From assembly GCF_027409185.1 (NCBI RefSeq), contig NC_084462.1, positions 20,683,577-20,747,576 of the forward strand: a stretch of DNA of 64,000 nucleotides. The letters run 5' to 3'. Made by a program: the position numbers and the translations under genes. Source of the DNA: Cynocephalus volans (lineage: Eukaryota; Chordata; Mammalia; Dermoptera; Cynocephalidae). Shown in pieces: positions 11,026 through 23,519 of the stretch. The first letter of the stretch is position 1, and every line of letters starts with the position of its first letter. Under the pieces are notes generated by a model. The model had not been told where the DNA came from. It made no database searches and saw only the letters and a list, made by a program, of their open reading frames with translations.

Positions 11026-12737
11026 AATAGTATACAAAAACACTGCTCCAATATGGCTACATTCTCTACCCTCTTCTTTGTGCTAATATTTTCATACAAA
11101 TTATAATTCCATCAACACAACTTTTATAATTGTTTTGGGGTATGGTTGCCTTTTTATAATCAGTTAAGAAAATAAAGGTGTTACAAACAAAAATACACTT
11201 TTACTATTTAAAAAAAATATTTACTTAGGTAGTTACCTTTATAGGTGTTCTTTGCTTTTTCATGCAGATTCAAATTACTGTCTAGTGTTCTTTCACTTCA
11301 GTCTGAAAGACTTCTTTTAGTATTTCTCATAGAACAGGTCTTCAAGGGATGAATTCTATCAATTTTGTTTGTCTGGGAATGTCTTTATTTCTCCCTTTTT
11401 TGAAGGATAATTTTACTGGGTATAGAATTCTTGATTGACAGTCTTTTTCTTTCCTCACTTTGAATACGTCATTCCACTGCTTCCGGTCTCAAGGTTTATG
11501 ATGAGAAGTCAGCTGATAACCGTATCAAGTGTCCCCTGTATACGATTGTTCTTTTTACTCTTGCTGATTTCAAGATTTTGTCTGTGGCTTCACACAGTTG
11601 AACTACGATGCTTCCAAGTGTGGATCTTTTTGAGTTTATCCTACTTGGAGTACATTGATCTTGTTGGATTTGTAGATTAACATTTTTTGGGTCAGATTTG
11701 TGGAGCTTTGAACACTATTTCTTCAAATATTTTTTGTATTCCATTCTCTCTCTCCCCTCCTTATGGAAATTCCATTATGTGTATGTTGGTATGCTTGGTG
11801 GTACAATACAGATCTCTGAAGCTCTGTGTTTTTCTTTTGACTACCTGATCTCAATGGAACTATCTTCAAGTTTAATGATTCATTCTTCTGCTAGCTCAAA
11901 TCTGCTGTTTTTCCCCTCTAGTGAAGTTTTAACTCTAAATTTCTACTTGGTCTTTTCAATAGTTTCTATCTTCATTGAGATAGTCTCTATCTGGTGAACC
12001 ATTTTTCTCATACTTTTCTTTAAATCTTTAGACAATATTTTCTTAAGTTACTTGAACATATTTATAATAGATTACTTAAAGTCTTTGTCAAAGAAGTCCA
12101 ACCCTGGGATTCCTCATAGTCAGTATCTGTTGACTGGCTTTTTATTTTCTAGGTGCGGGCCATGCTTTTCTGTTTCTTTGCATGTATCACTTTTTTTTTT
12201 TTTTTTTGCACAAAACTGGACATTTTAAATAATATACTATGGTAATTCTGGTAATCAGATTTCCTCCTGCATCCTCAAAGTTTGTTGTTGCTCTTTGTTC
12301 TTGCCTCTATTCAGTTATCTTAGTGTTCAGCCAATGACTGGAAAGAGCTTTCCTTAAATGTCTTAAGGCAATAAGTCTTCCAGTTTTTGTCAGTAGGCCC
12401 CTCGTGTGTTGGGGCATAACTTCAACACTCCAGTGGTTGATAAATCTGCCTCAGCCTTCACTTCCTGCCTGCTCAGAGTATCAAGGTCATCCAGATGGGA
12501 GAGATTAGAGCTGTCTAAGGTATTTCCTTGGCATGTGCATGGTTTCTAGACCCCCAGGAATATGTCAGAGCTTTTCAAAGCCCCTTATGGATTCCTCATT
12601 CCCCACATTTTTCTTTTAAGTTTTTTTGGCCAGCCTCTTGTTTGTCTCAACTGGTATTGTCACCGCAGGCAACTGCAATGTTATTCAGTTGCTGCTGATC
12701 TTTTTGAAAAATACCTTGGGGAGAGGGCTTTACTTAC

Positions 12738-13166
12738 TGTATTAGTCTGTTTTTGTTGCTTATCACAAAGTACACTGAACTGGTTGATTTATAAAGAGAA
12801 TGAAATTTATTGCTTATAGTTTCTGAGGCTGGGAAGTCCAAAGTCCATTTGGTGGTGGTGACAGTGACCCAGGGTTCTCACATTGCAAGATGGTGGAAGC
12901 AGAGAGAGCAAAGAGAGAATGACAGACTCTCCTCTGTCTTCTTTTAAAGCCCTCAGAACCATGTGCCTGACCACCATTTTAATCCATTCACTACGGCAGG
13001 GTCCCGCAATCCAATCACCTCTTCAAAGCTCCACCTTTCAATTACCATAATAGGATTTCTCACCTTCTTAACAGTTACAGTGGGGACCAATTTTCTAATT
13101 CATAAAACTTGGGGGACACATCTCAAGCTTCAAGGAGTTTTGGGGGACATCACTCAATTCACTACA
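12738..13166 (-). mobile_element. ERVL-MaLR LTR, reverse
   Basis: A 429-bp LTR reads TGTATTAGTCTGTTTTTGTTGC on the plus strand and ends CACTACA. Interior AGGCTGGGAAGTCCAAAGTC and TCCAATCACCTC segments are typical. Flanking 5-mers CTTAC and CCTAC look like a decayed target duplication. L1-like sequence resumes to about 13440. Confidence 0.85.
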
Positions 13167-13449
13167 CCTACTGACTGAGCTCTAAGGGCAATTAAAGAGA
13201 AGCTCTGGGAACGGGGCTTTTCCAGAGAGTTGCTATACAGGCCAAGTATTGAAATCCTCTGGGGATGGGACTTTGGGGGAGCTTCAAACCCACTTGTTCT
13301 CCTTGAGTGGCTGCTGGGCTGCTGGTTTTCACAACTGTGGTTGGAGGCTGTTGGTTTTTAAGGCTATCACAGAGGTGGAAAAGAAAGGAATGGGAATAGG
13401 ACAAGCTAAAATGACACAAAGCTCACTGTTCTTATAGATATTCAGCTAT

Positions 13450-13548
13450 GTTTTTGGAGGTGGGGGCAGCTGGCAAGTACAGTGAGCGAACCCTGGACCT
13501 TAGTGCTATCAGCACCACACTCTAACCAACCGAGCTAACCAGCCAGCC
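13450..13548 (-). mobile_element. CYN-type SINE monomer, reverse
   Basis: Its reverse complement reads GCTGGTTAGCTCGGTTGGTT, then GTGTGGTGCTGATAGCAC, then AGGGTTCGCTCACTG, which is tRNA-Ile-like. The direct repeat TTCAGCTAT is at 13441-13449 and 13549-13557. Confidence 0.87.
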
Positions 13549-13557
13549 TTCAGCTAT

Positions 13558-13733
13558 TTTTCTTAAACTCTCCCCAAACTTTTGCAAGCCTTTGGTTAAT
13601 TTCTAAAGTTCTAAAGAAGTTTATTTTGACCACTTTTGTAATATTTTCATTGCTTTAATGGAGGAGATTTTTGGAGGTCCTTATTCCACTATTCTGGAAG
13701 TGATTCTTCCCCTCAAATTTAGTTTTGATTCAA

Positions 13734-13764
<31 letters not shown>

Positions 13765-14455
13765 AGTAAATGCAATATGCTTTTTTTGGCATATTGGGTC
13801 TTCCCCCCCCCCCCTTTTTTTAAGTTTCTAACATCCAGGGCTAGCAAAGGTGAGAAGAAATGGGTTTTCTTACACACCGTTGATGGGAATGCAACCTGGT
13901 CAAACTTTCTTGAAGAAAATTTGGTACTTGTCCCTACAAATTGGAGTCTTAAATTTCATGTTTGTGTGGTAGAGCCCCTTGGATCAGACATTCCACTGAG
14001 TTAAAGATGCATTCCCCCCACCCTCCGCCCCAGTGCCTGAAGGCAGAAATCAATCAGGGTGGAGAGCTCCTGGGGAAATGCAGCCCTGCAATTTGCCACC
14101 AGAGGGCAGACTTCTGCCCTGTTCCCCTAGAGGGGACTCTTGCAGGTGTCTTCAGGAGATCTCCAAAGTTGGTTCAGGAAATTAGGGGCCTGGAAGGGTC
14201 CCCTTTCCTCACAAATCCAGGTTCCACACTCCTGAACCAAACATAGCATCCCACAAAGAGGGGACTCCCCCTCCTGTGGGAGGTACTATTTCTGTTTCCA
14301 TTTTACAGATGGGAAAATGGAGACCCGGATGGGGGAGGGGGGCGGTCACTTTTCAGCAGAGACCTCCTGGACCAGGACTGGAGCCAGGTGTCTGTGGCTG
14401 CTCTATTGCCCCCATTTTTCTCACACGCATTCCCCAATGATCTTACTCTGCTGCT
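13558..14455. other. No gene; (AATA)n run and a short MIR-like piece
   Basis: Contains an (AATA)n tract at about 13731-13764 and a CATTTTACAGATGGGAAAATGGAGAC-like MIR core near 14300-14330. The CTCF-core match at 14096 is listed separately. Open frames show no known domain. Confidence 0.5.
14096..14109 (+). promoter_or_regulatory. CTCF core motif match
   Basis: CCACCAGAGGGCAG fits the core CCASYAGRKGGCRS at all 14 positions. The same orientation is seen at 16161-16174. Binding cannot be shown from sequence alone. Confidence 0.5.
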
Positions 14456-14811
14456 CTTACCATGGACTGAATGTGTCCCACCTGCCCCAAAATTCATATG
14501 TTGAAATTCTAGCCTCCAATGCGATGGTAGTAGGAGGTGGGGCCTTTGGGAGGTGATTAGGTCATGAGGGTTAAGCTCTAATTCATGAGATTAGTGCCCA
14601 GAGAGCTCTCTCGCCCTCTTTCTGCCCTGTGAGGACACAACGAGAAGTCAGCTGTCTGCAGCCCAGAAGACGGTCCTCACCAGAACCTGACCCTGCTGGC
14701 ACCCTGATCTCAGACTTCCAGCCTCCAGAACTGTGAGAAATAAATGCCTGTTGTTTTTAAGCCACCCAGTCTACGGAAGTTTTAAAATAGCAGCCTGAAC
14801 TGACAAAGACA
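14456..14811 (+). mobile_element. MLT1-like MaLR LTR
   Basis: It contains CCCAAAATTCATATGTTGAA, GGTGGGGCCTTTGGGAGGTG, TGTGAGGACACA and CCTCCAGAACTGTGAGAAAT in consensus order, and ends CTGACAAAGACA. Confidence 0.87.
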
Positions 14812-15115
14812 ACTTCAGAGGGTCTGTGTGCCCAGGAGAGGACGGTCAGTCTCTGCTTTTCTTTTGAACTGTGAATGCTCCAGCATCCTCGGGCTCCCAG
14901 CCTTTCTTCAGGCTTCCAAGAGTCCTATCTGGGTAGAGTAGGGGGCGCCAGTCACCCCGCTCAGCCCCTAGCCCAGTCCATCCATCCCAGGAGCTCTGGA
15001 CTTCTCTCCAAGGCAGCCTGACCTGGGGTGGCACAGGCTTCTTCTTGACATAGGTCCTGTCTCTGAAAATCTCTGGCTCCACTTCTGCCTGGTTTGGGGC
15101 TGGTCAACGGCATCA

Positions 15116-15292
15116 GTGTGCGTGTGCGTGTGCGTGTGTGCGTGCGTGTGTGCGTGTGTGTGTGTGCGCGTGTGTGCGTGCGTGTGTGCGCGCGTGCGTG
15201 TGTGTGTGCGTGCGTGTGTGTGCGCGCGCGCGTGCGTGTGTGTGTGCGTGCGTGTGTGCGTGCATGTGTGCGTGCATGTGTGTGTGTGTGTA
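15116..15292. repeat. 177-bp GT/GC alternating purine-pyrimidine tract
   Basis: Irregular GTGCGT/GTGT/GCGC units with no break in purine-pyrimidine alternation over 177 bp. It generates long spurious Cys/Val- and His/Thr-rich open frames on both strands. Confidence 0.97.
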
Positions 15293-18200
15293 AGCATCTC
15301 TTCCTTTCCGCAAGACCTTTATCTCAGCTCCTTCTTTTCTCAGGTCCAGAGATCCCAGGGGCAGGTCCTGAGGAGGAAGAACCCTTGTGGGTCTTCCCTG
15401 TGTGGCTTCAGAGACCCCTCACTCTTCGCTCACCACAGAATTTGCAGATGTAGGTCTGGATGTTGACGGGAGGTTGCCATGAGGATGGACCAGCTGCTGC
15501 AGTGAGCAGCCTGCACCCAGGATCGCTGCCAAGCAGATGCTGCGGTAGCTGTTCCCAGTATCTGCCATGGTTTGGTCCCCAAGCCTTCACCTTATCCCCA
15601 TGCCTGCCCACCTGGGTCTTCTCAGCCCCAGAGAGAACCTGACTCCAGTGTCTGGCCCTAACCTTACGGTTCAGAACTAAAGAATCCAGAGTTCAGGACC
15701 CTAACACAAACCCCTGAGCCCAGAGGACAGGCAGAATACAGGCCACAGGGCAGCAGCCAGAAATCCCTGACACCACAGGGAGGGCTCGGAGCCCACAGCC
15801 GGGTTCTCGGAGCCTGGAATGAGGATCTCAGCTGAAAGCCTAGATCCACAGCCGAAGAGCACCAGGGACAAAGCCCAGACAAGTGAATCCAGTCCCTGGA
15901 GCCAAGAGGCTGTCCTTCACATCTCCTATCAAATATCTTATAAAGACCGCCCTGTCCCCCGCTTTCAGGTGGTCTTTCTGTTATTACCTCCCTCAGCCCC
16001 TCGTTCCCTTCGCAGCAGTGATTGTTTTTGATTACATTCTCGGCTGTCCTCTCTATGAGATTGCAAGCTCACAAGAGCACTTTGCCCCTGGGTCCAATCA
16101 CAGTTCAGGGATGTATCTGGAAGGAATCAACAGGCGATGACCATGCAGTTTTGTATGCTGCCACTAGAGGGCAGGGCTGCCCCGCATTTGTCCTGTGGGA
16201 CCGGGTGGGGACCCACTGCAGCTGGAGGACTTTTCCCTTGGGTGGGTCCTTTCTGCACCCAGGAATCCTCCATTCTCTGCCTGGGGCGATGAGTGAGGAC
16301 ACTCTGGGGAGCTGAGCAGTGGGAGGGGCTGTCGTGGACTCACTGTTGAGTGTGTGGCTTCAGCTGTGCCCACACCTCCAAGTTCAGAGCCGTTTCTTTT
16401 CTTTCTGGTCTTAGGCTGGAGTGTGTGGCCACCTGGTCTGCAGTATTGAAGGGGTCTGATGTCTCACTGCTCTTCACTCGGGCTTTTAATACGCCTCCTG
16501 TTTTCAGCTTTTCCCCAACTAGAATACCTGGTTCCTCCAATCCCCGAGCCTTTTCCTCCTCGAGTCCCCTCCTGGTGAGCATTTACCTTTGCAAGAGCTT
16601 AGGCTTCCATGCGGCTCTGCTCGGACATTGCCGTTAGTACATCCACGTTTCTCCTTCTAACATTGTGTGAACGATCTCTCTTTTGCAGTCAACTATTTTC
16701 ATGTTACCTTTATCTTTGTGGGGTTAAACCTTTAAAAAAAGGTTTAAAATTTTAAAAAAATTCCTCCTTGTGTGTTTTGAGATGGAATGCGGGTAAATAG
16801 GTGTGTCGAATCCCCCCGTTTGTTCCAGCCTCCTCAGTAGGTCGGGGGCAAGGTCGGATGTTGCACTCTGCAGCTTCTGGGTGGCAGTTACAGCTTGGGC
16901 ACCATTTCTATTGAGACGAAGTGTGAAGAGCAGGGTGATTGTTGCCTTGCCTCCCATGGATTTGTCACCCCTTTTCCCCTGGGTGATGGAGCCACAAAGG
17001 ATTACTCAAAGCCCATCTCTTCCAAGCAGTGAGAGACCCTGAAGGGGTTAATCTCCCAGAACTCTCAAGAGCGAGGCGTTCCTTCCTTGGGAAATTAATT
17101 AAGAACTGGAGTTCTCGCCCTGGTTTTATTTTCCAGACCAGGAAGTTACAGGACAAGAACATAGGTGGGGTTATAGTTTAACAATATAGACTGGATAACA
17201 TCAGTCAAACGAGTAAAGTGACACTCCATAACGCAATTTGCAAGAGGTTAAGTCGATCCACCAACAAAAGCTTGATCTTAGCAAACATTCTCTCTCCCTA
17301 CAGCAATTTCCCAGCATGTTTACATATTAATCAGTAACTTGTCTGTCCTTGAGCCAGCAACCTCGCTGTGTTACAATTCTTTATCTTACAACAGAGACTA
17401 GCCTGGGGAAAGTTTCCTGTCTTCTGCAAGGTCAACACCTCTATATGTACTTTGGGGAGGCTAAACGTGAAACTGCAGGGCTCTGGAGGCCCTGTGAAAT
17501 ATATTTGCTTCATAAATATGGGTAGACTCCACAGATGCTGACCCTGGTACATGTGCTCCCATCTGCAGGCAGGTGTGGACAACAGTGCAAACTGAGGGGG
17601 TGTGGAGACAGTTGACACCACCCTTCTTCTCTTCCTAACTTTGTAACACTGAGAGACAGACGCAAGGGTCAGACACACAGAAGTCAAAGTATCAGTTTTA
17701 TTATGAACAACACTGAATTGGAGGAAGTAGCTAGACTAGGGGCCACGTAGGCTTCCCTATATTTGGCACATGCCAGTTACAGGTGAAATTAGAAAAATCA
17801 AGAGTCTTCTGTTGGGAAAAGCAGAGGGACCTGAGGACAGGCTGTCCCAGAGGGACTGGGCAGGGGTCAGGGTATGCCCAGCTCACTGGGTGCCTGCCCC
17901 AAACTCACCAGTATGGTGATTCCCGCTGAGCAAAAGGCTAAAAGACTGGGAAGATATTCCATGCTTCTTGAAAGGAGTGAAAATCCCTTTCTGGAAACAT
18001 GAGGAGTTGGGGAGAGGAGTCCACGACCTAAGATTTTTCCAGAGCCTGATTTATTTCTCAATGGCAAAATGTGGGAAAGCCATTTTTGGAAATAAAATAA
18101 TGGAATCCTCGGCGCTTCCTTCTCAGACCACTGGGCGCTATGTACCCCAAATATAGCAAATGGAAAGTGACGTACAGCAGATACAGTAGCAGCATTCCCG

Positions 18201-18621
18201 GGGGTGGGGGGCGTGTGTGTGAAGGCCACACCTTGGTTGAAGAACTGAATGCCAACGACCTTTTAAAAGTCATTAATCTTGTGCCTCAATGGACTCAAGG
18301 GAGGGGATTGTCTTTTCAAAGGAGAGGAAGGGAGTTGACGAGGCCTGTTCCTTTAAGGTGACCATAGCATCCCCAAAGAGAGTCCTGGCAGAAATATCCT
18401 TGGGCAGGAGGAAACCTGCCATCCTGTGGGACTGAAGATCAAAGCGTTGTCCCCATTCCAGCTGACTGACTCAAGGCAAGAGCCAGATCCTCGGGGGACC
18501 ATCTCTTCAAATCTTTATGACAAGCTTCAAGAGACCGGACCAGCTGTGCTCATTTCTCTTGACCAGGAAGCCTGGACCATGGTAACCTGCATCATGGTTT
18601 CTTGTAATTACTGGTTGGACG
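15293..18621. other. Mostly unique sequence, no gene identified
   Basis: Higher GC to about 16.6 kb, with no recognisable conserved protein. A 10-bp-arm inverted repeat (TTAAACCTTT/AAAGGTTTAA) lies at 16724-16747. Around 17600-17800 the reverse strand shows an AATAAAACTGATAC-type signal that could be part of an unclassified LTR, but I could not define its ends. Confidence 0.35.
16161..16174 (+). promoter_or_regulatory. CTCF core motif match
   Basis: CCACTAGAGGGCAG fits CCASYAGRKGGCRS at all 14 positions, in the same orientation as the site at 14096. Confidence 0.5.
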
Positions 18622-19184
18622 TGTTAGTTCGTTTTCTGTAGCTGATAATAGGATACCTGAAACTGGGTAATTTAGAAAGAAACAAAATTTATTTGCTACA
18701 GCTTTAGAGGCTGGGAAGTCCAAGGTTGAGGGGCACATCTGGTGAGAGCCTTCTTCTTGATGGGAACTCTCACCATGGAGGTGCAGAGTATCACACGGCG
18801 ACAGGACTGAGTGAGAGCATGCTAACGTGCAGCGTCCTCTCCTTATAAAGCTGCTAGTGTCATTCCATGATAACCCAATCATCCATTAACCCATTAATTC
18901 GTGAGTGGATTAATCCATTCATGAAGGCATAGTCCTCACAATCCAATCACCTTGGGAATTAAACTCCAGCATGAGCTTGGGGGGACATTCAAACACAGCT
19001 CATTTTTCTTTTTTTTTTTAATGACCAGTAAGGGGATCGCAACTGTTGGCACGGTGTGGTCTGCACCGCGCTCAGCCAGTGAGCGCACCAGCCATCCCTA
19101 TATAGGATCCGAACCCGCGGCCTTGGCACTACCAGCGCCGCACTCTCCCGAGTGAGCCATGGGGCCGACCCAAACACAGCTCAT
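18622..19184 (-). mobile_element. MST/THE1-like MaLR LTR, reverse, with SINE inside
   Basis: The segments TGTTAGTTCGTTTTCTGTAG, AACTGGGTAATTTAGAAAGA, GAGGCTGGGAAGTCCAAG, TCACAATCCAATCACCTTGG and the terminal GGGGGGACATTCAAACAC fit a reverse MaLR LTR. A SINE dimer has inserted close to its end. The exact right boundary is uncertain. Confidence 0.82.
19008..19171 (-). mobile_element. CYN-type SINE dimer, reverse
   Basis: The T-run is at the left. The sequence then carries the complement of two tRNA-Ile-like monomers and ends GCCATGGGGCCGACC. It is bracketed by a perfect 17-bp duplication, AAACACAGCTCATTTTT (18991-19007 and 19172-19188), within a MaLR LTR. Confidence 0.93.
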
Positions 19185-19188
19185 TTTT

Positions 19189-19750
19189 AATGTACTCTAA
19201 GTGAGACTCTAAAGACGGATGATTTAGGGGGTTATAATTTTATCCTTTCTCTGCCTTCTAAAGAACTGTAAACTTCAGGCCTTCTCGTGTTTTCTCACCA
19301 GAAGAATTCCTCAACCCAGCAGCCATGGATGTGGTGCCGTTTCCTGCCTGTCCATGTCTCTGCGGAATTGCCTGGATGGTGTCGCTCCCAGAGGGTGTGA
19401 GGAGACAGAAGATGGCATCATCTGTGAATATGGCAAGTCCAAGATGAGCTGGATCTGGCTCGTCCTTCCTCATGAGAGCTGATGCTTCACTTTTCAAGGA
19501 TTTTGTGAGTCAGTTCGCGTCACACTGGTAGCTTTCAATGGGTACGGTGGAACTGTAGGAACTGGCAGATGCTGCCAGTCAGGGCTATTTGTTCCTTCAG
19601 ACAGTCTGTTGCTGACATTTACCATCACACCAATGCCCCAGGGCTCCCCTGGCTTCACCAGCCTTGGGTACCACGTCTACCCCAGAGAGCAGCTTCCCTG
19701 CTCCTGACCAAGCCCCAGACCTGCTTCCTTTTCTCTTCAGAGAGCACACA

Positions 19751-19782
<32 letters not shown>

Positions 19783-20335
19783 CTCACAAACTTTCATTCT
19801 TTCTCTTGCAATAAGAGCCCAGGCAGGTTTCTTCCCAACCATAAAGGATAAAACCTGTTATCCAGTCAGATGGCATAACAAATCCATGTCAAAAATTAGA
19901 ATTGACACTAGTGGCTTGTTTCCCCCCCCCACCCCCCCCAGGAGGGAGGCCCAGTGGCCTGGACTCTGTGGGAAGTGGCTTGTGGATTCTTTCCCCCAAG
20001 CAGGCTCCATTCTGGAGTGAGTGTCAGGGGTGGCACCTGTACCTCAAATGAAACCTCAGATGCATTTGTCAGAGTCGTGCAGCAGATCAAAACCAGACTA
20101 GAAGAATCTGACGTCTTGATTTCTTCCTTGCCCCTTGTAAAAATGTTTCATCTGAATACACTCTTCCCCTGAACAAAACGTGATGATGTTTAACTCAACT
20201 GACCCAGCACCAAAGTACTACAACATGTGAAAGTTCATTAATTTCTTCAAGTGCTGGATCCTACTCTGTGTTGGCTCACCAGGAAGGCTGTGTAGTCAGC
20301 TCCTTGTGGCTGAGCTTTTCTTCTTAATTAATTCA
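19189..20335. other. No gene; contains a (GT)n microsatellite
   Basis: A (GT)14 run lies at 19751-19778 and a C-rich run near 19920-19940. No coding potential is recognised. Confidence 0.45.
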
Positions 20336-20775
20336 CAACTCCCACAAGTACCTGCCTTATGATGGTGGATTCATTCTGCTAATATCTTGTTCAGGATTTT
20401 TGCACCTATGTTTATGAAGATAGTGGACTGAAAATTTTCCTTTCTTAAAATTTACTTTTCACGTCTTAGCAACAAGGCTATTCTGGCTTCCTAATACAAA
20501 TTTTCTATTCTCTGGAGTTTTTATGTAAGACTGCCACTAATATTTTCCTAAAATGTTTAAAAGAATTTACTAATGAGGTCATCTGAGCCTGTAGATTTCA
20601 TGGTGTGGAGATTTTAAATTACAGATTCAATTTCCTGTCTCAGTTTCCGTAAGTTGTGTTTTCTAGAAAAGTGCCCACTTTATCCAAATTTTCAAGTTCA
20701 TTGGCATAGAGTGTTCATAACATCTTCCTATAGGCTCTGTAATGATGTCTCACTTTTTCCCATTCCTAATGGACT
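20336..20775 (-). mobile_element. Old L1 ORF2 fragment, reverse
   Basis: Reverse-strand L1 RT-region phrases are present (TTCTGCTAATATCTTGTTCAGGATTTTTGCA-like, then AATGAGGTCATCTGAGCCTG-like). It is heavily diverged. Confidence 0.7.
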
Positions 20776-22485
20776 GAGATGAGGACAGAGCAATAGCATG
20801 AGCAGAGACTGGAGCAGCAGCTGGCCCTGCTTGTGTTTGGGGGTTTAGGTACACACCAAGGTTGTAGAGGGTCCCAGTGCCAGGTCCTGCTGACACTGTA
20901 TGAGCGTTCAGCTGTTGGGAGAAGTAGTTGCCATTTGATTGGATTATTGTATCAGTCTGGTGTCACAGAGGCAACTAAAGTGCAACCTGAGTCATGCTGT
21001 GGCTTGAAGCCAAGGGACAAGGTGGCTGTCACGTCTCCTGCATCCCCTCTCCCTCCCTGCACCATTTGGGTTGCACTTCTTGCTGCCTGATGTCTCTGTT
21101 ATACATGATCACCCCAGGCCCTGCTCCACCACCAGCACCTGCACCCACGTGCACCTGAGCCCAGTTTATCATCACTAGTCATGCCTCTCCATCTCTTGCC
21201 AGCTCTGCTGTCTGCACAATGCTGCCCTCTCTGGCCTCCAGCTCAGTCCCCATCCCTTTTCTTGATGCCCCCACATCCACTTTGCTCTGCCACCTACCCC
21301 ACTCAATGCAGATGTCACCCTGGGCCAGCTGCTCTCGCTTGGTTCACACAGGGGCCTATCCAGAAAATGGCCAGGACCCTCACTGGCTAGAGACATAGCT
21401 GGGTACACACATGCCACCCTGCTGCCATAGGACTCACACACACCCCAATGGCCTGGGGTCCAACTGGACCCCAGAACAGAACAGCCAGAGGACAGTGTAT
21501 CATTACCTTAACCTCAAAACTTTTTTTAACAAATAGTGTTTACCTCTCAATAGAGATCAATGTTCTCTTTATGAGTGACCCATTTATTTTCATTCACTGC
21601 CAACTTACCCATCTATGTGAGTGTGTTAGTTTTGATTTTCAGCATTTGGACAATTGGACCCTAGAATTTTTAAACAGTCCCACATGATGACCGTTTGAGG
21701 CAATATTGAATATGGAATATTGAAGTGGAAACCCGGTGCTGGAGCATCAAGGAGGGCATCAGTCCACACAGCACATGAAGGATGCAGCTACCTACACACC
21801 AGTCCTTGGTGATAAGGACAAGCCTTTGAGAACTGAGTACCTGCCATGCTCTCTGCTAAGCATTGTGCAACACAGCAGGACACATGACCACATGACCTGT
21901 CCCTGCCCTCAGGAGCTTGTAAAATGGATTATGGAAAAGTAATCATTTCAGTGCACACACATGCTTGTACACAGGAAACAGCCTGTCCTGAGTTCATGGC
22001 TAAAACCATCAAACGCTGTTTCTGGAAATTATTGGCTAGGATGTTTCAGTTAAAATGGAAACCGTCAGTGTGTGACCTACGAGGAAAGTCTGGGATCTGC
22101 ACATTCCCCAAAAGCCACAGGAACACATGCTGCATGTGTGTGGGTGTGTATGTGGGTGGTGGTGTGTGGGGGGGGGGACGTTCAGCCTCCCCAGGGGTTG
22201 TGATTTCTTTCTAATCAAGTCCTGAGGTCTCTTTGTGGAGAGCGGCTGTAAACCAGCTCTGCCCTGATGGGGCTGCAGGGGGTAGTCGTGGGTTTGACAG
22301 TGCACCTTTCACGGGGTACTTCTTTATCCTGGCAGGTGGCTTAATACAGGTGCCATCACCCACCTGTCCTTCCCCACAGAGTACAGAGAACTTGTCTCAG
22401 GTTGCCACAGAGACAGAGTGAAGGAACAGACAAAAGGCCAGAGGATCACAGGGGTCCTGCTGGGTGGGGTTCAGAGTGCAGAGCT
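20776..22485. other. Unique sequence, no gene identified
   Basis: Moderate GC. Near 21835-21920 there is an old-repeat-like GCCCTCAGGAGCTTGTAAA segment, possibly L2. A G-run lies near 22165. I see no supported exon. Confidence 0.35.
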
Positions 22486-23050
22486 GGTATGGTTTAAACA
22501 GCTTTATTGAGGTGACAGACATATAATAAACTACATTTAAGTGTACAGCTTCAGTAGGTTTTGGCACGCATACATACACGTGTGAGACTATCACTACAGT
22601 CAAGAAAATGAACAAATCCTTCACTCCCAAAGCTTCTTTGTGCCCCTCGGTAATCTCACCCTCCCTCACTCGCGTCCCCAGGCGACCTCTGATCTGCTGT
22701 TGCTATAGATTTGTTTTGCCTTTTCTAGGATTTCATAAAAAATGGAATTATATGTAGTTTTTATTGTTGTTGCTCACAATAAGGCTTTTGAGATCCATTC
22801 ATGTTGTTGCATGTGTCAGTAATTCTTCCTTTTTTACTGCTACATCACAATTTGTTTATCCACTCGCCTGTTAGATATTTGGGTTGTTTCTAAATCCTGG
22901 TGATTGCAAAGAAGGCTGCTGTGAGCATTTGGGTACAAGTCTGTGGGGATGTCTGCTTTCATTCCTCATGGGTAAGTACCTAGGCATGGAATGGCTGGGT
23001 GGTAAGGCAGGCGTGTGTTTAACTTTTCAAGAAATCACCAGAGCTAGTAT
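22486..23050 (-). mobile_element. Old L1M 3'-end fragment, reverse
   Basis: The order CAGCTTTATTGAGGTGACAG, AAGTGTACAGCTTCAGTAGG, TTCATAAAAAATGGAATTAT, GTTGTTGCATGTGTCAG and TGGGTTGTTTCTAAATCCTGG is the hallmark of reverse-strand L1M 3' sequence. Confidence 0.85.
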
Positions 23051-23519
23051 TTTTTTAAATCATTGAGGCTGAAAGTAGCAAGGACTGCAGCAGTGTCTGT
23101 GCTATTAAAGAAGGCTGGTGCTAAGTGGCTCCGGTGTGAGAAATTCTTGGGTGGGGTGAGCAGGACTAGAAATTCTTGCTGTGTCCAATTCCCATATTCT
23201 TCTGAAATTTTGTGTGGGCCTGGGTAAAAGCCGAGTCCCACACCATCAGGAAGGTTGGGGACCAGCAAGTGGACCTGCCACAGGCTGTAGAGGGCAGAGT
23301 TAGGGGCCGAGTGCACAGATGGGGCTGGAGATGTCAGAGTTGGGGTTTGGGGGACAGAGCTTAGTCAGAAGACAGGGACAGTGCCTGAATGGGAACGCTG
23401 GGCCCCAAAGAACTCGGCCAGTGCTGGTGCTTCCAATTGTCCGGGGCAGGCCTGGAGCTGGGAGGAATCTAGGAAGGCCTGGTCGGCCAAGTACTAGGGG
23501 CTGATCCGGAAAGGAAACA

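Larger units (their letters stand above)
10112..12737 (-). mobile_element. Old L1/HAL1-type LINE sequence, reverse
   Basis: Long reverse-strand L1-like homology includes GTAGATGGCATATAGTTGGATC and TGGGTATAGAATTCTTGATTGACAG-type segments. It continues beyond the LTR at 12738-13166, probably to about 13440. It is interrupted by a 42-bp SINE fragment, a solo ERV LTR and a T-run near 12190. Frames are broken throughout. Confidence 0.7.

Noticed and set aside
14968-15466. Long Cys/Val- and His/Thr-rich frames
   Set aside because: Produced by the GT/GC alternating tract and not a protein-coding signal.
16724-16747. Hairpin as a terminator
   Set aside because: Simple AT-rich inverted repeat in a mammalian genome; no adjacent gene and no terminator logic applies.
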